Assembly: GCA_964531325.1 (NCBI GenBank)
Contig: CAZHCW010000012.1
Coordinates: 75,960 to 139,959, forward strand
Source of the DNA: UTCHB3 sp964531325
Lineage (GTDB): Bacteria; Bacteroidota; Ignavibacteria; Ignavibacteriales; Ignavibacteriaceae
Direction of reading: 5' to 3'
Length of the DNA stretch: 64,000 bases
Every line of letters starts with the position of its first letter. Within the stretch, counting starts at the first letter, position 1. Under the pieces are notes generated by a model, which had not been told where the DNA came from, did not search any database, and saw nothing but the letters and a program-made list of their open reading frames with translations. Of the stretch, positions 35,858 to 44,944 are shown piece after piece. The position numbers and the translations under genes were made by a program.

Positions 35858-38122
35858 GTGTTATTATCTCCATTTTTTCTTTCCAAAACAACTTCAACAT
35901 TTACCACTTATTTTTTAACAATTTTACTGCTAACGGGTTTTTACACTTCTGTTGAAGCACAATCCACGGGAAATCTTCGGGGAATCGTATCTGATTCTTT
36001 AACGGGTGAAATTATTCCCTACGCAAATATTGTTATTGAAACTACAAAATTTGGAGCTTCATCAAACAGTTCCGGATATTATTTTATTCCTTCAATTCCT
36101 TCGGGTAAAAGGATTGTTAAGTTTTCTTGTATTGGTTACCAGACGAGCAAAGTTGAAATCAACATTAAGCCGGGTGTTATCAATGATTTAAACATCAAAC
36201 TGACTCGAATAGCAGTTGATATTGATGAAGTTACAATCGTAGGGGAACGAAATGCCAGGGAGAATGAAACTGATCTTGGACTCGAAAAAATCTCAGTAAA
36301 AGATATTGAATTGCAACCTGTTGGTGCAGAGATGGATATCTTTCGGGTAATTCAAAACAATCCCGGGGTAAATACAACAGGGGATGCAACATCAAAATAT
36401 TATGTTCGCGGGGGTGGAAGTGATCAAAATCTGGTTTTGTTGAACGGGGCTACTGTTTATAATCCATTTCATGCATTGGGAATTTTTAGTGTTATTGATC
36501 CTGAAATTATTTCCTCACTTGAATTTTATAAAGGGGGATTTACTCCTTCTTCAGGCGACAGACTCTCTTCCATTCTAAATATCATAACGAGGGATGGAAA
36601 CAAGAATTTTTATCAGGGGACATTACAAGCCGGACTTTTGTCGGGGAAAGTTGCAGTTGAAGGGCCAATTCCCGGAGGTTCGTTCCTCATGACCGGTAGA
36701 AAAAGTTACTACTCAGGTATCCTCAGAAAGTACTTGAATGAAAAAGATACTCCGTTCGATTTTTACGATCTTTCGCTTAAAGTAAATTTTTCGTCACCGT
36801 CAATTGATGAAAACAGTAAATTTAGTGCACACACTTTTCTAAGCAGTGATCAAGTGCTGAATCACGATCCACTCTTAGAAGATTATGATATCAGAAACAA
36901 TATCGGGGGATTCAAATGGAGCAAGATATGGAATGGTTCACCATTGGTTTCTGATGTAATATTTTCATATTCACATTATATGGCGAAGGTTGCACCCAAT
37001 TTTAGCGGTTCAAAACCGAGAGAAAACAATGTTAAAGATTTTACGGTAAATGCCGATTTTGCATATATTTATGACAGTAAAGATCAACTTCTCTTTGGTG
37101 TTCAGAACAAATATATTACTACTGCCCTGAAGCAGCAAAATCAACTTGAAAGGGAGATTGATTACACCGTAAACAAGAGTGCACTTGCTGCGTATCTCAA
37201 TTATAAATTTTTTAGATGGGATGATCTTGGGCTCGATCTTGGAATGCGATTTAATTTATTGTCGATGGCAGATAAAAGGCCTTTTCTGTTTGAGCCAAGG
37301 ATAAGCATCACTTACTTGCTGAACAGGTTAATGATATTTAAGTTTGCTTTTGGGCGATATTCACAAGAGCTGGTATCTTTAGCCAACGAAGATGAATTAA
37401 TCTCTGTATTTGAACCCTGGATTATCATTCCCAATAATATTACTGCTGCAGAGGCAACCCATTTTATTGCCGGTTTTACATCTTATTTTACCGACAAAGT
37501 TGTCCTTGAGATTGAGGCATATTATAAAGTGATGTCGAATCTGATGGAGGTGAACGAAAAAAAATTCACATCAGTACAATTTGACTTTAAGAATATCGAC
37601 GGTGTTTCCTACGGAGTTGAGACTTCTATAAAATTTGATGGGAGTCTTTTTTACGGGAGAGCCACTTATGCACTTGGTTGGGCAGAGAAAAAGGCGAAAG
37701 ATCTAACTTATGCACCACGATATGATGTTCGACATTCATTAAGTTTACTGGCAGGTTTCAGCCCCGGTGGCAATTGGCAGTTCACAGCAAACTGGATGCT
37801 AAACTCCGGTATGCCTTTTACTCCCATCTCAGGATTCTTCGACAAACTTCTATTGGATGGCACAACCCCCATAGATATTTTTAACGGCTACGAACCTCAA
37901 TTCATCTACGATGTTAAAAACTCGGGCAGACTCCCTTCATACCACAGACTTGACCTCTCAGTAACAAAGAAGTTCAAAACCGGATTTGCAGATTTTACAA
38001 TCGGTGCAAGTGTTCTAAATCTTTATAACAGAGCCAACATCTACTATTTTGACAAAAAAACAGGGAAGAGAGTTAACCAGTTACCAATTCTTCCTGCATT
38101 ATTTGTAAAAGCGGAGTTTTAA
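35858..38122 (+). CDS. TonB-dependent receptor (second)
   Basis: 754 residues starting with GTG at 35858, giving a signal peptide that ends SVEAQ. A carboxypeptidase-regulatory-like domain follows (GNLRGIVSDSLTGEIIPYAN), then a plug with SKYYVRGGGSDQNLVLLNGATVYNP and a barrel of about 500 residues. The size and the DUF4249-like lipoprotein 1 base downstream fit the common Bacteroidota receptor/DUF4249 pair, not the SusC/SusD pair. Transport substrate unknown. Confidence 0.9.
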   Translation: MLLSPFFLSKTTSTFTTYFLTILLLTGFYTSVEAQSTGNLRGIVSDSLTGEIIPYANIVIETTKFGASSNSSGYYFIPSIPSGKRIVKFSCIGYQTSKVEINIKPGVINDLNIKLTRIAVDIDEVTIVGERNARENETDLGLEKISVKDIELQPVGAEMDIFRVIQNNPGVNTTGDATSKYYVRGGGSDQNLVLLNGATVYNPFHALGIFSVIDPEIISSLEFYKGGFTPSSGDRLSSILNIITRDGNKNFYQGTLQAGLLSGKVAVEGPIPGGSFLMTGRKSYYSGILRKYLNEKDTPFDFYDLSLKVNFSSPSIDENSKFSAHTFLSSDQVLNHDPLLEDYDIRNNIGGFKWSKIWNGSPLVSDVIFSYSHYMAKVAPNFSGSKPRENNVKDFTVNADFAYIYDSKDQLLFGVQNKYITTALKQQNQLEREIDYTVNKSALAAYLNYKFFRWDDLGLDLGMRFNLLSMADKRPFLFEPRISITYLLNRLMIFKFAFGRYSQELVSLANEDELISVFEPWIIIPNNITAAEATHFIAGFTSYFTDKVVLEIEAYYKVMSNLMEVNEKKFTSVQFDFKNIDGVSYGVETSIKFDGSLFYGRATYALGWAEKKAKDLTYAPRYDVRHSLSLLAGFSPGGNWQFTANWMLNSGMPFTPISGFFDKLLLDGTTPIDIFNGYEPQFIYDVKNSGRLPSYHRLDLSVTKKFKTGFADFTIGASVLNLYNRANIYYFDKKTGKRVNQLPILPALFVKAEF

Positions 38123-38123
38123 A

Positions 38124-39110
38124 ATGAAGTCGATTTTTTCTTTTATCATTTTATTCTTATTTATCCTCACTGCAACAGGATGCGAGGACAGTTTTACTCC
38201 TCGTTCAGAGTTTAAAGAGGGGTATGTTCTTTTTTCCATAACTGCCGGACAGGAAATTGGTAAACTCGTTGTTCCAAAAGTTATTCTTGCCAGAGTATAT
38301 GATGTTCCGGGAACTGATCCATACTTAAATACTGAAGCCCCTGAAATTGCAGGTGCGAGAGTTGAGATTAAATTCAGAGGTGATTCGTATCTTCTAAAAG
38401 ATTCCACTGTTGCGAGGGAAGATTCATCGCGATATACCTCCCCCGTAAAATTCTATTTTGGTAAAGCCATTCCACTCTACTCGGGAGATACAATTACAAT
38501 AACAGCCAGGCTTGCTAATGGTGTTGTGCTTTCATCGGGAACCAGAGTACCAAGATATCTGTATTACGAATCATCCATAGTATTTCCAAGAGGATTTACA
38601 ACCGATGTGGATGTTTACAAATATGGAAAAACATGGAGCCTCTATTGGACTTCACAGGAATTAAATCTCTGTTTCCCAAAAATGAAACTCTATTACACAA
38701 AAAAAGAGGGAAACAGGGAAGTATCTAAAAATATAGAGATTCCACTAAAAGTTATTGATAGAAACGGAGTTCCAACCCCGATTTACCCTGTGGCAAACAG
38801 AGATGAAGAAGCCAACTATGACCTCGCATCATTTGATTGGGCAATGAACAAAATATCTGAAGGTGAACCCGATAAATCACTGTTCCGTGTCCAACATGTG
38901 ATCTTTGAAGCTACCGAGTATGACGCCCCCCTCTCAAATTATTATTCGAGTGTTAACGGATTTCTTGATAATTTTAGCTTAAGACTCGATGAGCAGGTAT
39001 TTAGCAATATTGCAGGCGGCTTTGGTGTATTCGGCACCTATTTTACCTCGGCATATCAAGTGGAAATGGACTCAAGATATGTTCAAAAATATGGATACAA
39101 TATTAAGTAA
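38124..39110 (+). CDS. DUF4249-like lipoprotein, receptor partner
   Basis: 328 residues. The lipoprotein signal ends TATGCED, followed by beta-rich sequence with the DUF4249 layout: an early KLVVPKVILARVYDV segment, IAGARVEIKF, GDTITITARLANG and late VNGFLDNF. It begins 1 base after the upstream receptor stop, so the two are cotranscribed and probably act together at the outer membrane. The DUF4249 assignment is by pattern and context. Its stop (TAA) is followed directly by the large heptamer array. Confidence 0.72.
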   Translation: MKSIFSFIILFLFILTATGCEDSFTPRSEFKEGYVLFSITAGQEIGKLVVPKVILARVYDVPGTDPYLNTEAPEIAGARVEIKFRGDSYLLKDSTVAREDSSRYTSPVKFYFGKAIPLYSGDTITITARLANGVVLSSGTRVPRYLYYESSIVFPRGFTTDVDVYKYGKTWSLYWTSQELNLCFPKMKLYYTKKEGNREVSKNIEIPLKVIDRNGVPTPIYPVANRDEEANYDLASFDWAMNKISEGEPDKSLFRVQHVIFEATEYDAPLSNYYSSVNGFLDNFSLRLDEQVFSNIAGGFGVFGTYFTSAYQVEMDSRYVQKYGYNIK

Positions 39111-39319
39111 ATTAGGTATTAGGTATTAGGTATTAGGTATTAGGTATTAGGTATTAGGTATTAGGNNNNNNNNNNNNNNNNNNNNNNNNNNNNNNNNNNN
39201 NNNNNNNNNNNNNNNNNNNNNNNNNNNNNNNNNNNNNNNNNNNNNNNNNNNNNNNNNNNNNNNNNGTATTAGGTATTAGGTATTAGGTATTAGGTATTAG
39301 GTATTAGGTATTAGGTATT
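39111..39319 (+). repeat. Large heptamer array AGGTATT interrupted by an assembly gap
   Basis: Seven perfect AGGTATT units plus a partial one run from 39114 to 39165. After 100 N, a partial unit and seven perfect units run from 39266 to 39319. The array starts 3 bases after the DUF4249 gene stop. The gap was most likely caused by the array being longer than the reads, so true copy number is unknown. Confidence 0.95.
39166..39265. other. Assembly gap (100 N)
   Basis: Exactly 100 N, a conventional placeholder, inside the AGGTATT array. Real length unknown; unrelated sequence could be hidden here. Confidence 0.98.
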
Positions 39320-39355
39320 AATTAGAACCTAACTTCCTCACCAAGTTATAAAATT

Positions 39356-39389
39356 AAAGCCCGTTTAGAATGCCTAACGGGCTTTTTTT
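39356..39389 (+). terminator. Rho-independent terminator after DUF4249 gene
   Basis: A 10-bp stem AAAGCCCGTT / AACGGGCTTT with a 10-base loop and a T-run. Confidence 0.92.
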
Positions 39390-39423
39390 ATTGGATAAAA
39401 AATAACTTTCCGGCTCAAAAAAT

Positions 39424-39458
39424 AATACTTAATACTTAATACTTAATACTTAATACCT
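39424..39458 (-). repeat. Heptamer array at the end of the efflux operon
   Basis: On the plus strand, four AATACTT units and one AATACCT. On the minus strand (the strand of the permease gene) this reads AGGTATT then AAGTATT four times, beginning 2 bases after the permease stop. It is the same heptamer family in the same sense relative to its gene. Confidence 0.85.
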
Positions 39459-39460
39459 GT

Positions 39461-40597
39461 TTACTCAATTCTTTTCTTGAAGCGGAGGATACTTATTCCA
39501 AGGATCACAACTCCGATAATAAACATCGAGAGACCATCTTGCCAGTGTTCTGCAAACCCGGCGCCTTTGAGAATTACACCTCTGATAATCAGAAGGAAAT
39601 ATTTCAGGGGGATGATTACGCTGATGTCTTGAAATATTGGAGGCATGTTTTCAACGGGAAAAGCGAATCCTGACAGAAAAACCAAGGGTAACATAATAGC
39701 AAACACCGCGAGCATCATCGCCTGCTGCTGTGTTTTAGAAAATGTAGAGACTAATAATCCCAACCCAAGGGTTGACAAGATGTAAATAAATGAACTCGCA
39801 AAAAGAAATAGAACATCACCTTTTACATCGATCTTAAAAATAAATTTCATCCCTGTTAAGACGATAATAACAGAAACAAACCCAAGAATCACAAAAGGGA
39901 TTAATTTTCCTGCAATAAGTTGATACGATTTAATTGGGGTGACAATAAGTTGTTCGAGAGTGCCTATTTCCTTTTCCTTCACAATGGCGAGAGAAGTTAA
40001 AAGCAAAGTGACAAGACTTAACAACAGCCCTACAATTGCAGGGACCATAAAAATCTGGGACTGAAGTGATGGATTAAACCAAATTCTGAACTGTGAAGTT
40101 ACCTCTCCGGCCGGAAGCCTTTGGATGCCTCTCAATTTTATTTTTTCGGTTGCAAGATTCCCTGTAAACTTTATCAAAATTTTTGAAACATATCCAGATG
40201 CAATAGAGGCTGAATTACCATCACTTCCATTAAATATCCCTTGAACCACTGCCATCTCATTTCTGTTGATATCTCTCTCAAAATCGCGCGGGATCACCAC
40301 TGCAACAAGTGTATTCCCTTTATCAATCTCGCTATAAACTTCGTCATATGAAGTGCAATATTTGTCGATACTAAAATAAGTTGATCCTGAAAATTGTCTA
40401 ATCAGTTCCCTGCTTGTTTCTGTTTTATCCAAATCCAGTATTACCGTTCTGACCACATTTAGATCCAATGTCGCTGCATATCCTAAAAGAACCAATTGAA
40501 TCACAGGCGCAACCAATATGATCCCAAACATTTTAGGATCACGCCGAAATTGTTGGAATTCCTTAATTATTATCCTGAGGATGATATTCATGGTCAA
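39461..40597 (-). CDS. ABC-2 type transporter permease (distal)
   Basis: 378 residues: an N-terminal membrane anchor (about 20-42), a large extracytoplasmic domain (45-175), then five membrane segments with the ABC-2 signature region ENMPPIFQDISVIIPLKYFLLIIRG. It matches the YbhS/YbhR/YhhJ permease family that exports drugs or lipophilic compounds. It is the last gene of the efflux operon; its ATG overlaps the stop of the preceding permease by 4 bases, and the two would form a heterodimeric channel. Confidence 0.92.
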   Translation of the reverse strand: MTMNIILRIIIKEFQQFRRDPKMFGIILVAPVIQLVLLGYAATLDLNVVRTVILDLDKTETSRELIRQFSGSTYFSIDKYCTSYDEVYSEIDKGNTLVAVVIPRDFERDINRNEMAVVQGIFNGSDGNSASIASGYVSKILIKFTGNLATEKIKLRGIQRLPAGEVTSQFRIWFNPSLQSQIFMVPAIVGLLLSLVTLLLTSLAIVKEKEIGTLEQLIVTPIKSYQLIAGKLIPFVILGFVSVIIVLTGMKFIFKIDVKGDVLFLFASSFIYILSTLGLGLLVSTFSKTQQQAMMLAVFAIMLPLVFLSGFAFPVENMPPIFQDISVIIPLKYFLLIIRGVILKGAGFAEHWQDGLSMFIIGVVILGISILRFKKRIE

Positions 40598-41727
40598 GCC
40601 TTCCGTTCTTTAATCTTTGTAATACCAACAGAGAGCACCAAAACAACCGAAATGTAAACAAGGAGGGCTAAAATATCTTTATAAAAAGTTTCAATACCCG
40701 TCCCCCGAAGAATAATTGATCGCAAAATGTTGTTAAAGAATTTTGTTGGTGTAATATTGGTCATCACCTGGATAAACCCGGGCATACTTTCAATCTGAAA
40801 AATGAATCCCGACAGAATAAGAGATGGCAGTAACGAAATAAAAGTACCAAGTGTAAAAGCAATCTGTGTATTTGCAGAAATAACTGATACCAAATAACCC
40901 AGAGAAGTGCAGGCGAACAGAAAAATCAGAGTGGTATATATCAAATCAAAATAACTTCCCATGGTCTCTACACCAAATAGAAAATATCCAACAACAAGTA
41001 TCATGGCTGCATTCAGGTAAGCAACCCCAAGATATGGAAGAATCTTTCCAACAAGCAACGACAATGTGGAGACCGGTGAAACCCTGATCTGTTCAATTGT
41101 ATTTCTTTCAGTCTCCCTTACCAATGAAAGAGAAACACTGACCACTGCGGTAATTACAAGAATCATCGAGATCAAACCGGGAATAAAAAACAGAGTGCTT
41201 CTTAATTCCGGGTTGTAAAGAAACTTTGATGAAAGTGAAACAGGAGGTTTCAGGGTTATACCACTTGTTTTTAATTTTTCATCTCTAAATTTCCCGTTAA
41301 AAGTAGCAATAGCTGCTTCGAGATAATTTGAGATCACTATTGCGGAGTTTGCATTTACTCCATCCACCAGATATTGAATAGTAGTTTTATTCCCTTTCTG
41401 CAGTTCAAAGTCAAAATTCTCGGGGATAGTGATAACCACTGCAACAGTCTTTTTGTCCAGGAGACCTTTAATCTCGGATGCATTATTGATATATACTGGA
41501 TCACTAAAGTACTCAGAAGAAGTTGTTTCGTTTATAAATTTTCTGCTCAAGGCTGAATTATCAAGATCAAGCACGGCGAGATTGATATTCTTAACATCAA
41601 AATCCACAGCGTATCCAAAAAATGCCAACAAAAAAACCGGGAAAAAGATGAGTATTCCAAAAAGTCGTTTGTCTCTTACGAGATGTTTAAATTCTTTTTT
41701 TGCTATTGCAATTGTTGTGTTCAACAT
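40594..41727 (-). CDS. ABC-2 type transporter permease (proximal)
   Basis: 377 residues with the same layout as the following permease: N-terminal anchor, extracytoplasmic domain with LDLDNSALSRKFINE, five C-terminal membrane helices and the signature ESMPGFIQVMTNITPTKFF. It is paralogous to its neighbour, as ybhS and ybhR are. The start lies 1 base after the ATPase stop, so translation is probably coupled. Confidence 0.92.
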   Translation of the reverse strand: MLNTTIAIAKKEFKHLVRDKRLFGILIFFPVFLLAFFGYAVDFDVKNINLAVLDLDNSALSRKFINETTSSEYFSDPVYINNASEIKGLLDKKTVAVVITIPENFDFELQKGNKTTIQYLVDGVNANSAIVISNYLEAAIATFNGKFRDEKLKTSGITLKPPVSLSSKFLYNPELRSTLFFIPGLISMILVITAVVSVSLSLVRETERNTIEQIRVSPVSTLSLLVGKILPYLGVAYLNAAMILVVGYFLFGVETMGSYFDLIYTTLIFLFACTSLGYLVSVISANTQIAFTLGTFISLLPSLILSGFIFQIESMPGFIQVMTNITPTKFFNNILRSIILRGTGIETFYKDILALLVYISVVLVLSVGITKIKERKA

Positions 41728-41728
41728 A

Positions 41729-42655
41729 TTAATACTTCTTTTCGATCAGATGGATAAAAACATCCTCCAATGAAGGGACAATTTCTGTGATTTTAAGTTC
41801 ATATTCATAATAAGTTGAACGAAGCCATGAGATTATTTCATTGGTTGACACACTATTGCTCGCAGGGATAAAATGAATTTTTTCACCAAAAATTGATATC
41901 TCACCTTTAAGTTGAGAGGATTCTATCTTACTCATCAGCTCTATACTGTCCTTTGCTTCAATTTCAAGGACTTTGGACTTAATATAGTTCTGTTTCAAAG
42001 CAGTCGGGGTTCCTTCAGCAATTATTTTTCCGGCATTAATCAAAATGATGTTTGCACAATATTCAGCTTCTTCCAGGTAATGGGTCGTCACAAACACTGT
42101 GATTCCCTCCTCGGAAAGGGAATTAATCAACTCCCAAAATGCCCTGCGCGAGATTGGATCAACTCCACTCGTTGGTTCATCGAGGAATACTATTCCCGGG
42201 CGGTGGATAACCGCGGTTGCAAGCGCAAGTCTTTGTTTTATTCCTCCGGGAAGACTGCCTGTCAAGGTTCTCTCTTTCCCTTCAAGGAAGGAGACCTGCA
42301 TAGCCCATTTTTTTCGTTCTTCAAGATCTTTTTTGTTAAGTCCATAAACCCCGCCAAAAAAGTTGATATTCTCTTCAACTGACAAATCATTATAGAGACT
42401 GAATTTTTGTGACATATAACCTATGTTAGCCTTAACCTTTTCAGGTTCACGGATAATACTGAATCCCCCAACCGTTGCGTCACCGGATGTAGGTTCAAGC
42501 AGCCCGCAAAGCATTTTTATCGTTGTTGATTTTCCCGCGCCATTTGCACCCAAAAATCCAAAAATCTCGCCTTTTGATATTGAAAAACTTACCTCATCAA
42601 CAGAGATAAAATCTCCAAATTTTTTGGTTAATTTATCCACTTCAATTGCATTCAT
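41729..42655 (-). CDS. ABC transporter ATPase (second of the operon)
   Basis: 308 residues: Walker A GANGAGKSTT (about 35-44), Q-loop YMSQKFSLY, signature LPGGIKQRLALA (Leu-Pro in place of the usual Leu-Ser), Walker B GIVFLDEPTSGVD, and H-loop TTHYLEEAE. The C-terminal extension ends SLEDVFIHLIEKKY, as in YbhF-type ATPases. Together with the other ATPase it probably forms a heterodimer, equal to the two halves of the fused YbhF protein. Its ATG overlaps the tolC-like stop by one base. Confidence 0.94.
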   Translation of the reverse strand: MNAIEVDKLTKKFGDFISVDEVSFSISKGEIFGFLGANGAGKSTTIKMLCGLLEPTSGDATVGGFSIIREPEKVKANIGYMSQKFSLYNDLSVEENINFFGGVYGLNKKDLEERKKWAMQVSFLEGKERTLTGSLPGGIKQRLALATAVIHRPGIVFLDEPTSGVDPISRRAFWELINSLSEEGITVFVTTHYLEEAEYCANIILINAGKIIAEGTPTALKQNYIKSKVLEIEAKDSIELMSKIESSQLKGEISIFGEKIHFIPASNSVSTNEIISWLRSTYYEYELKITEIVPSLEDVFIHLIEKKY

Positions 42656-43977
42656 CAGAAAAGTGGCCTTCCTGTCGATTTTTTAAGTTTATAATCTGAC
42701 ATCACAAGGTTTATTTTAGCTAATTGAAGATTTATTTTTGCCGCAAAGAGTAGAGTATCGGCATCCAAAAGATCGGAAGCAGTTGCATTCTGCACTTTAA
42801 AGTTTTCGAGTGTTACACGATAGTTTTCTTCAGCCTGTTCGAGAGTTTTCTCTAAATTAATAAGTTTTTCTTTGGCTCCGCTTAAAGAAATATAGTTTTG
42901 ATAAACTTCGTTGTCAATTGCATCCTCAACCTGTTTTCGGGTAGTCTGTAACCCTTTGATAGATTGATTAACCTGTTCCACCCTGGCTGAAGTTGAGCCC
43001 CAATCCAAGACGGTCCACTGGAGATTCAGAGAAACATCCCAGGTAGCACGGAATTCATCCTTTTGTGGAAAAATTCTTTGTGTGGGATTGGAGTAATACA
43101 GATTTGAACTTAAAAAGAGATCGGGGAGATAACCTGAACGGGCAGCATTAAGATTTTCTTCCAACACTTCCTGTTTCAAAGAAAGTGAATTAAATTCGCC
43201 TCGTTTTGTTTTAGCTAAATTTCTCATTGATTCAAATTCTCCGGCTGTTTCCAGTGGGCGAAAAATGAAGTCGTCTATTTCCAAAGGCGTATTAATGTCT
43301 CTTCCCATTGCTGTATTTAATTGAGCTTTTGCGGAGTTAATTGCTATTTCTGCATCTATTTTTTTTGAGATAAGATTTGAAATCTGCACTTCAACTTTAA
43401 GAACATCGTTTCTGGTGGCGAGACCATTCTGAAGAAAATCATTTATATCAGTGAGTCTTTTTTGCATCATTGTGATGTTTTCATTAACCAGTTTTAATTG
43501 CTCCATGGCTGCTGAAAGAATAAAGTAAGCTGAGATTATTTTTATTGACTCTTCACTTTTTAATATCTCATAATCGGCTTTTAATACTTTTGTCTGATTT
43601 TCGATCCCTTTTTCCTGGGCGGAAATTCTGTTCCCGGTAAATACTGGTTGAGTCAAATTCAGTCGCAGGTTATAACTGTTCAAAATTGGTTCCTGTAGAA
43701 CAATGGGGTTTGGGAGCATTGGAAGTTTTACTTCCGAATTTGGCACATCTGAAAGTCGGGAGTAGGATGCGAAAAGTTTAACCTGAGGCAATTTGGCTGC
43801 TGAAATTTCATTGTTCAATCCTTCATTGCGGGCAATGTTGGTAAAACTGATTGAGAGCGATTTACTCTTCTCGAGGCCGCTTTTTATACACTCCTCAAGG
43901 CTCATTTTTTGAGCAGTCATCAATGTGGTGGTTGCAACGAAAATCGCAAAAATTGTCAATATGTGTTTAGTATTCAT
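42655..43977 (-). CDS. TolC family outer-membrane efflux protein
   Basis: 440 residues from ATG 43977, which is preceded by GAGAAG and lies one base after the upstream stop; an in-frame ATG at 43989 would overlap the ATPase. The signal peptide ends LMTAQ. Two outer-membrane factor repeats are present, with long coiled-coil helices (NEGLNNEISAAKLPQVKLFASYSRL; AARSGYLPDLFLSSNLYYSNP). It forms the trimeric exit duct linking the membrane-fusion protein to the outside. It is placed between the two ATPase genes. Confidence 0.92.
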   Translation of the reverse strand: MNTKHILTIFAIFVATTTLMTAQKMSLEECIKSGLEKSKSLSISFTNIARNEGLNNEISAAKLPQVKLFASYSRLSDVPNSEVKLPMLPNPIVLQEPILNSYNLRLNLTQPVFTGNRISAQEKGIENQTKVLKADYEILKSEESIKIISAYFILSAAMEQLKLVNENITMMQKRLTDINDFLQNGLATRNDVLKVEVQISNLISKKIDAEIAINSAKAQLNTAMGRDINTPLEIDDFIFRPLETAGEFESMRNLAKTKRGEFNSLSLKQEVLEENLNAARSGYLPDLFLSSNLYYSNPTQRIFPQKDEFRATWDVSLNLQWTVLDWGSTSARVEQVNQSIKGLQTTRKQVEDAIDNEVYQNYISLSGAKEKLINLEKTLEQAEENYRVTLENFKVQNATASDLLDADTLLFAAKINLQLAKINLVMSDYKLKKSTGRPLF

Positions 43978-43978
43978 A

Positions 43979-44929
43979 TTACTTCTCATAGTTGCTGCTT
44001 ACTAAGTGGATAAAAATATTCTCCAGAGATGGAGGTTTTATTCTGTATTCCGTAATTTTCAAACTGATTCCGGTGAGAGCTGTTTTTATCTTGTTTAGAG
44101 TCTCTTCAGGTTTGTTGGTTACAATTGCAATTCTGTCGCCAAAAGCTTGTGATTCTATCTTTAGATTCTCTTTAATAAATTTTGATATTTTCCTTACATC
44201 ACCAATATATATCTCAAGCACCGACATATTCACCGAGTTTTTTACATTTTCCGGAGTTCCCACTGCGATTAGTTCTCCCTGGTTCATCAATCCAATTCTG
44301 TTACATCTCTCGGCTTCGTCAAGGTAGGGAGTTGTCAAGAGAATTGTGATTCCATCCCTTTGTAGAGTGGAAAGAATTTTCCAGAAATCCCTTCTTGACA
44401 CAGGGTCAACTCCCGTAGTAGGTTCATCCAGAAAAAGGATTTCCGGTTTATGAATAAGTGAGCAGGCCAATGCCAGTTTTTGTTTCATTCCTCCGGAGAG
44501 TTTTTCGGCTGTTCTGTCACGAAATTTTATCAGACGCATCAGTTCAAGCAATTCATTTCTTCGTTCTTTGAATTGGTTTACATTGTGAATTCGAGCAAAA
44601 AATTCAATATTCTCATCCACTGTCAGATCACCGTAAAGAGAAAACTTTTGTGAAAGGTACCCAATACCGTTTTGAATTTCCCGTTTGGCAGTTGAAATGG
44701 GTTTTCCAAAAATGGTAATATCTCCTGAATCAGGTTTCGTCAGCGCACATAAAATGCGCATTGTTGTTGTTTTACCGGCTCCGTCAGGACCCACCAAACC
44801 AAACATTTCACCTTTATTCAGATTAAGTGTAAGGTTTTTAACAGCAACGATTTCCCCAAACGACTTGGAAAGTCCTTCAATGGTTATCGCCTGAACTAAT
44901 TCTTTACTGTTTTTAATAAGCATCGTCAT
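43979..44929 (-). CDS. ABC transporter ATPase (first of the operon)
   Basis: 316 residues: Walker A GPDGAGKTTT (near 47), Q-loop YLSQKFSLYG, signature LSGGMKQKLALA, Walker B EILFLDEPTTGVD. The H-loop reads TTPYLDEAE, with Pro where the ATPase switch His normally stands (its partner has TTHYLEEAE). The C-terminus ends SLENIFIHLVSSNYEK. If the reading is correct this site is degenerate, which fits an asymmetric heterodimer with one weak ATP site, as in many ABC exporters. It begins 15 bases after the membrane-fusion gene. Confidence 0.93.
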   Translation of the reverse strand: MTMLIKNSKELVQAITIEGLSKSFGEIVAVKNLTLNLNKGEMFGLVGPDGAGKTTTMRILCALTKPDSGDITIFGKPISTAKREIQNGIGYLSQKFSLYGDLTVDENIEFFARIHNVNQFKERRNELLELMRLIKFRDRTAEKLSGGMKQKLALACSLIHKPEILFLDEPTTGVDPVSRRDFWKILSTLQRDGITILLTTPYLDEAERCNRIGLMNQGELIAVGTPENVKNSVNMSVLEIYIGDVRKISKFIKENLKIESQAFGDRIAIVTNKPEETLNKIKTALTGISLKITEYRIKPPSLENIFIHLVSSNYEK

Positions 44930-44944
44930 TTATCTTCCGGTAGA

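Noticed and set aside
39111..39319. Repeat array as a CRISPR
   Set aside because: The unit is 7 bases with no spacers and no cas genes are present; it is a simple tandem repeat.
41912..42382. 156-codon plus-strand frame inside the second ABC ATPase
   Set aside because: Antisense to conserved Walker and signature motifs; no independent support.
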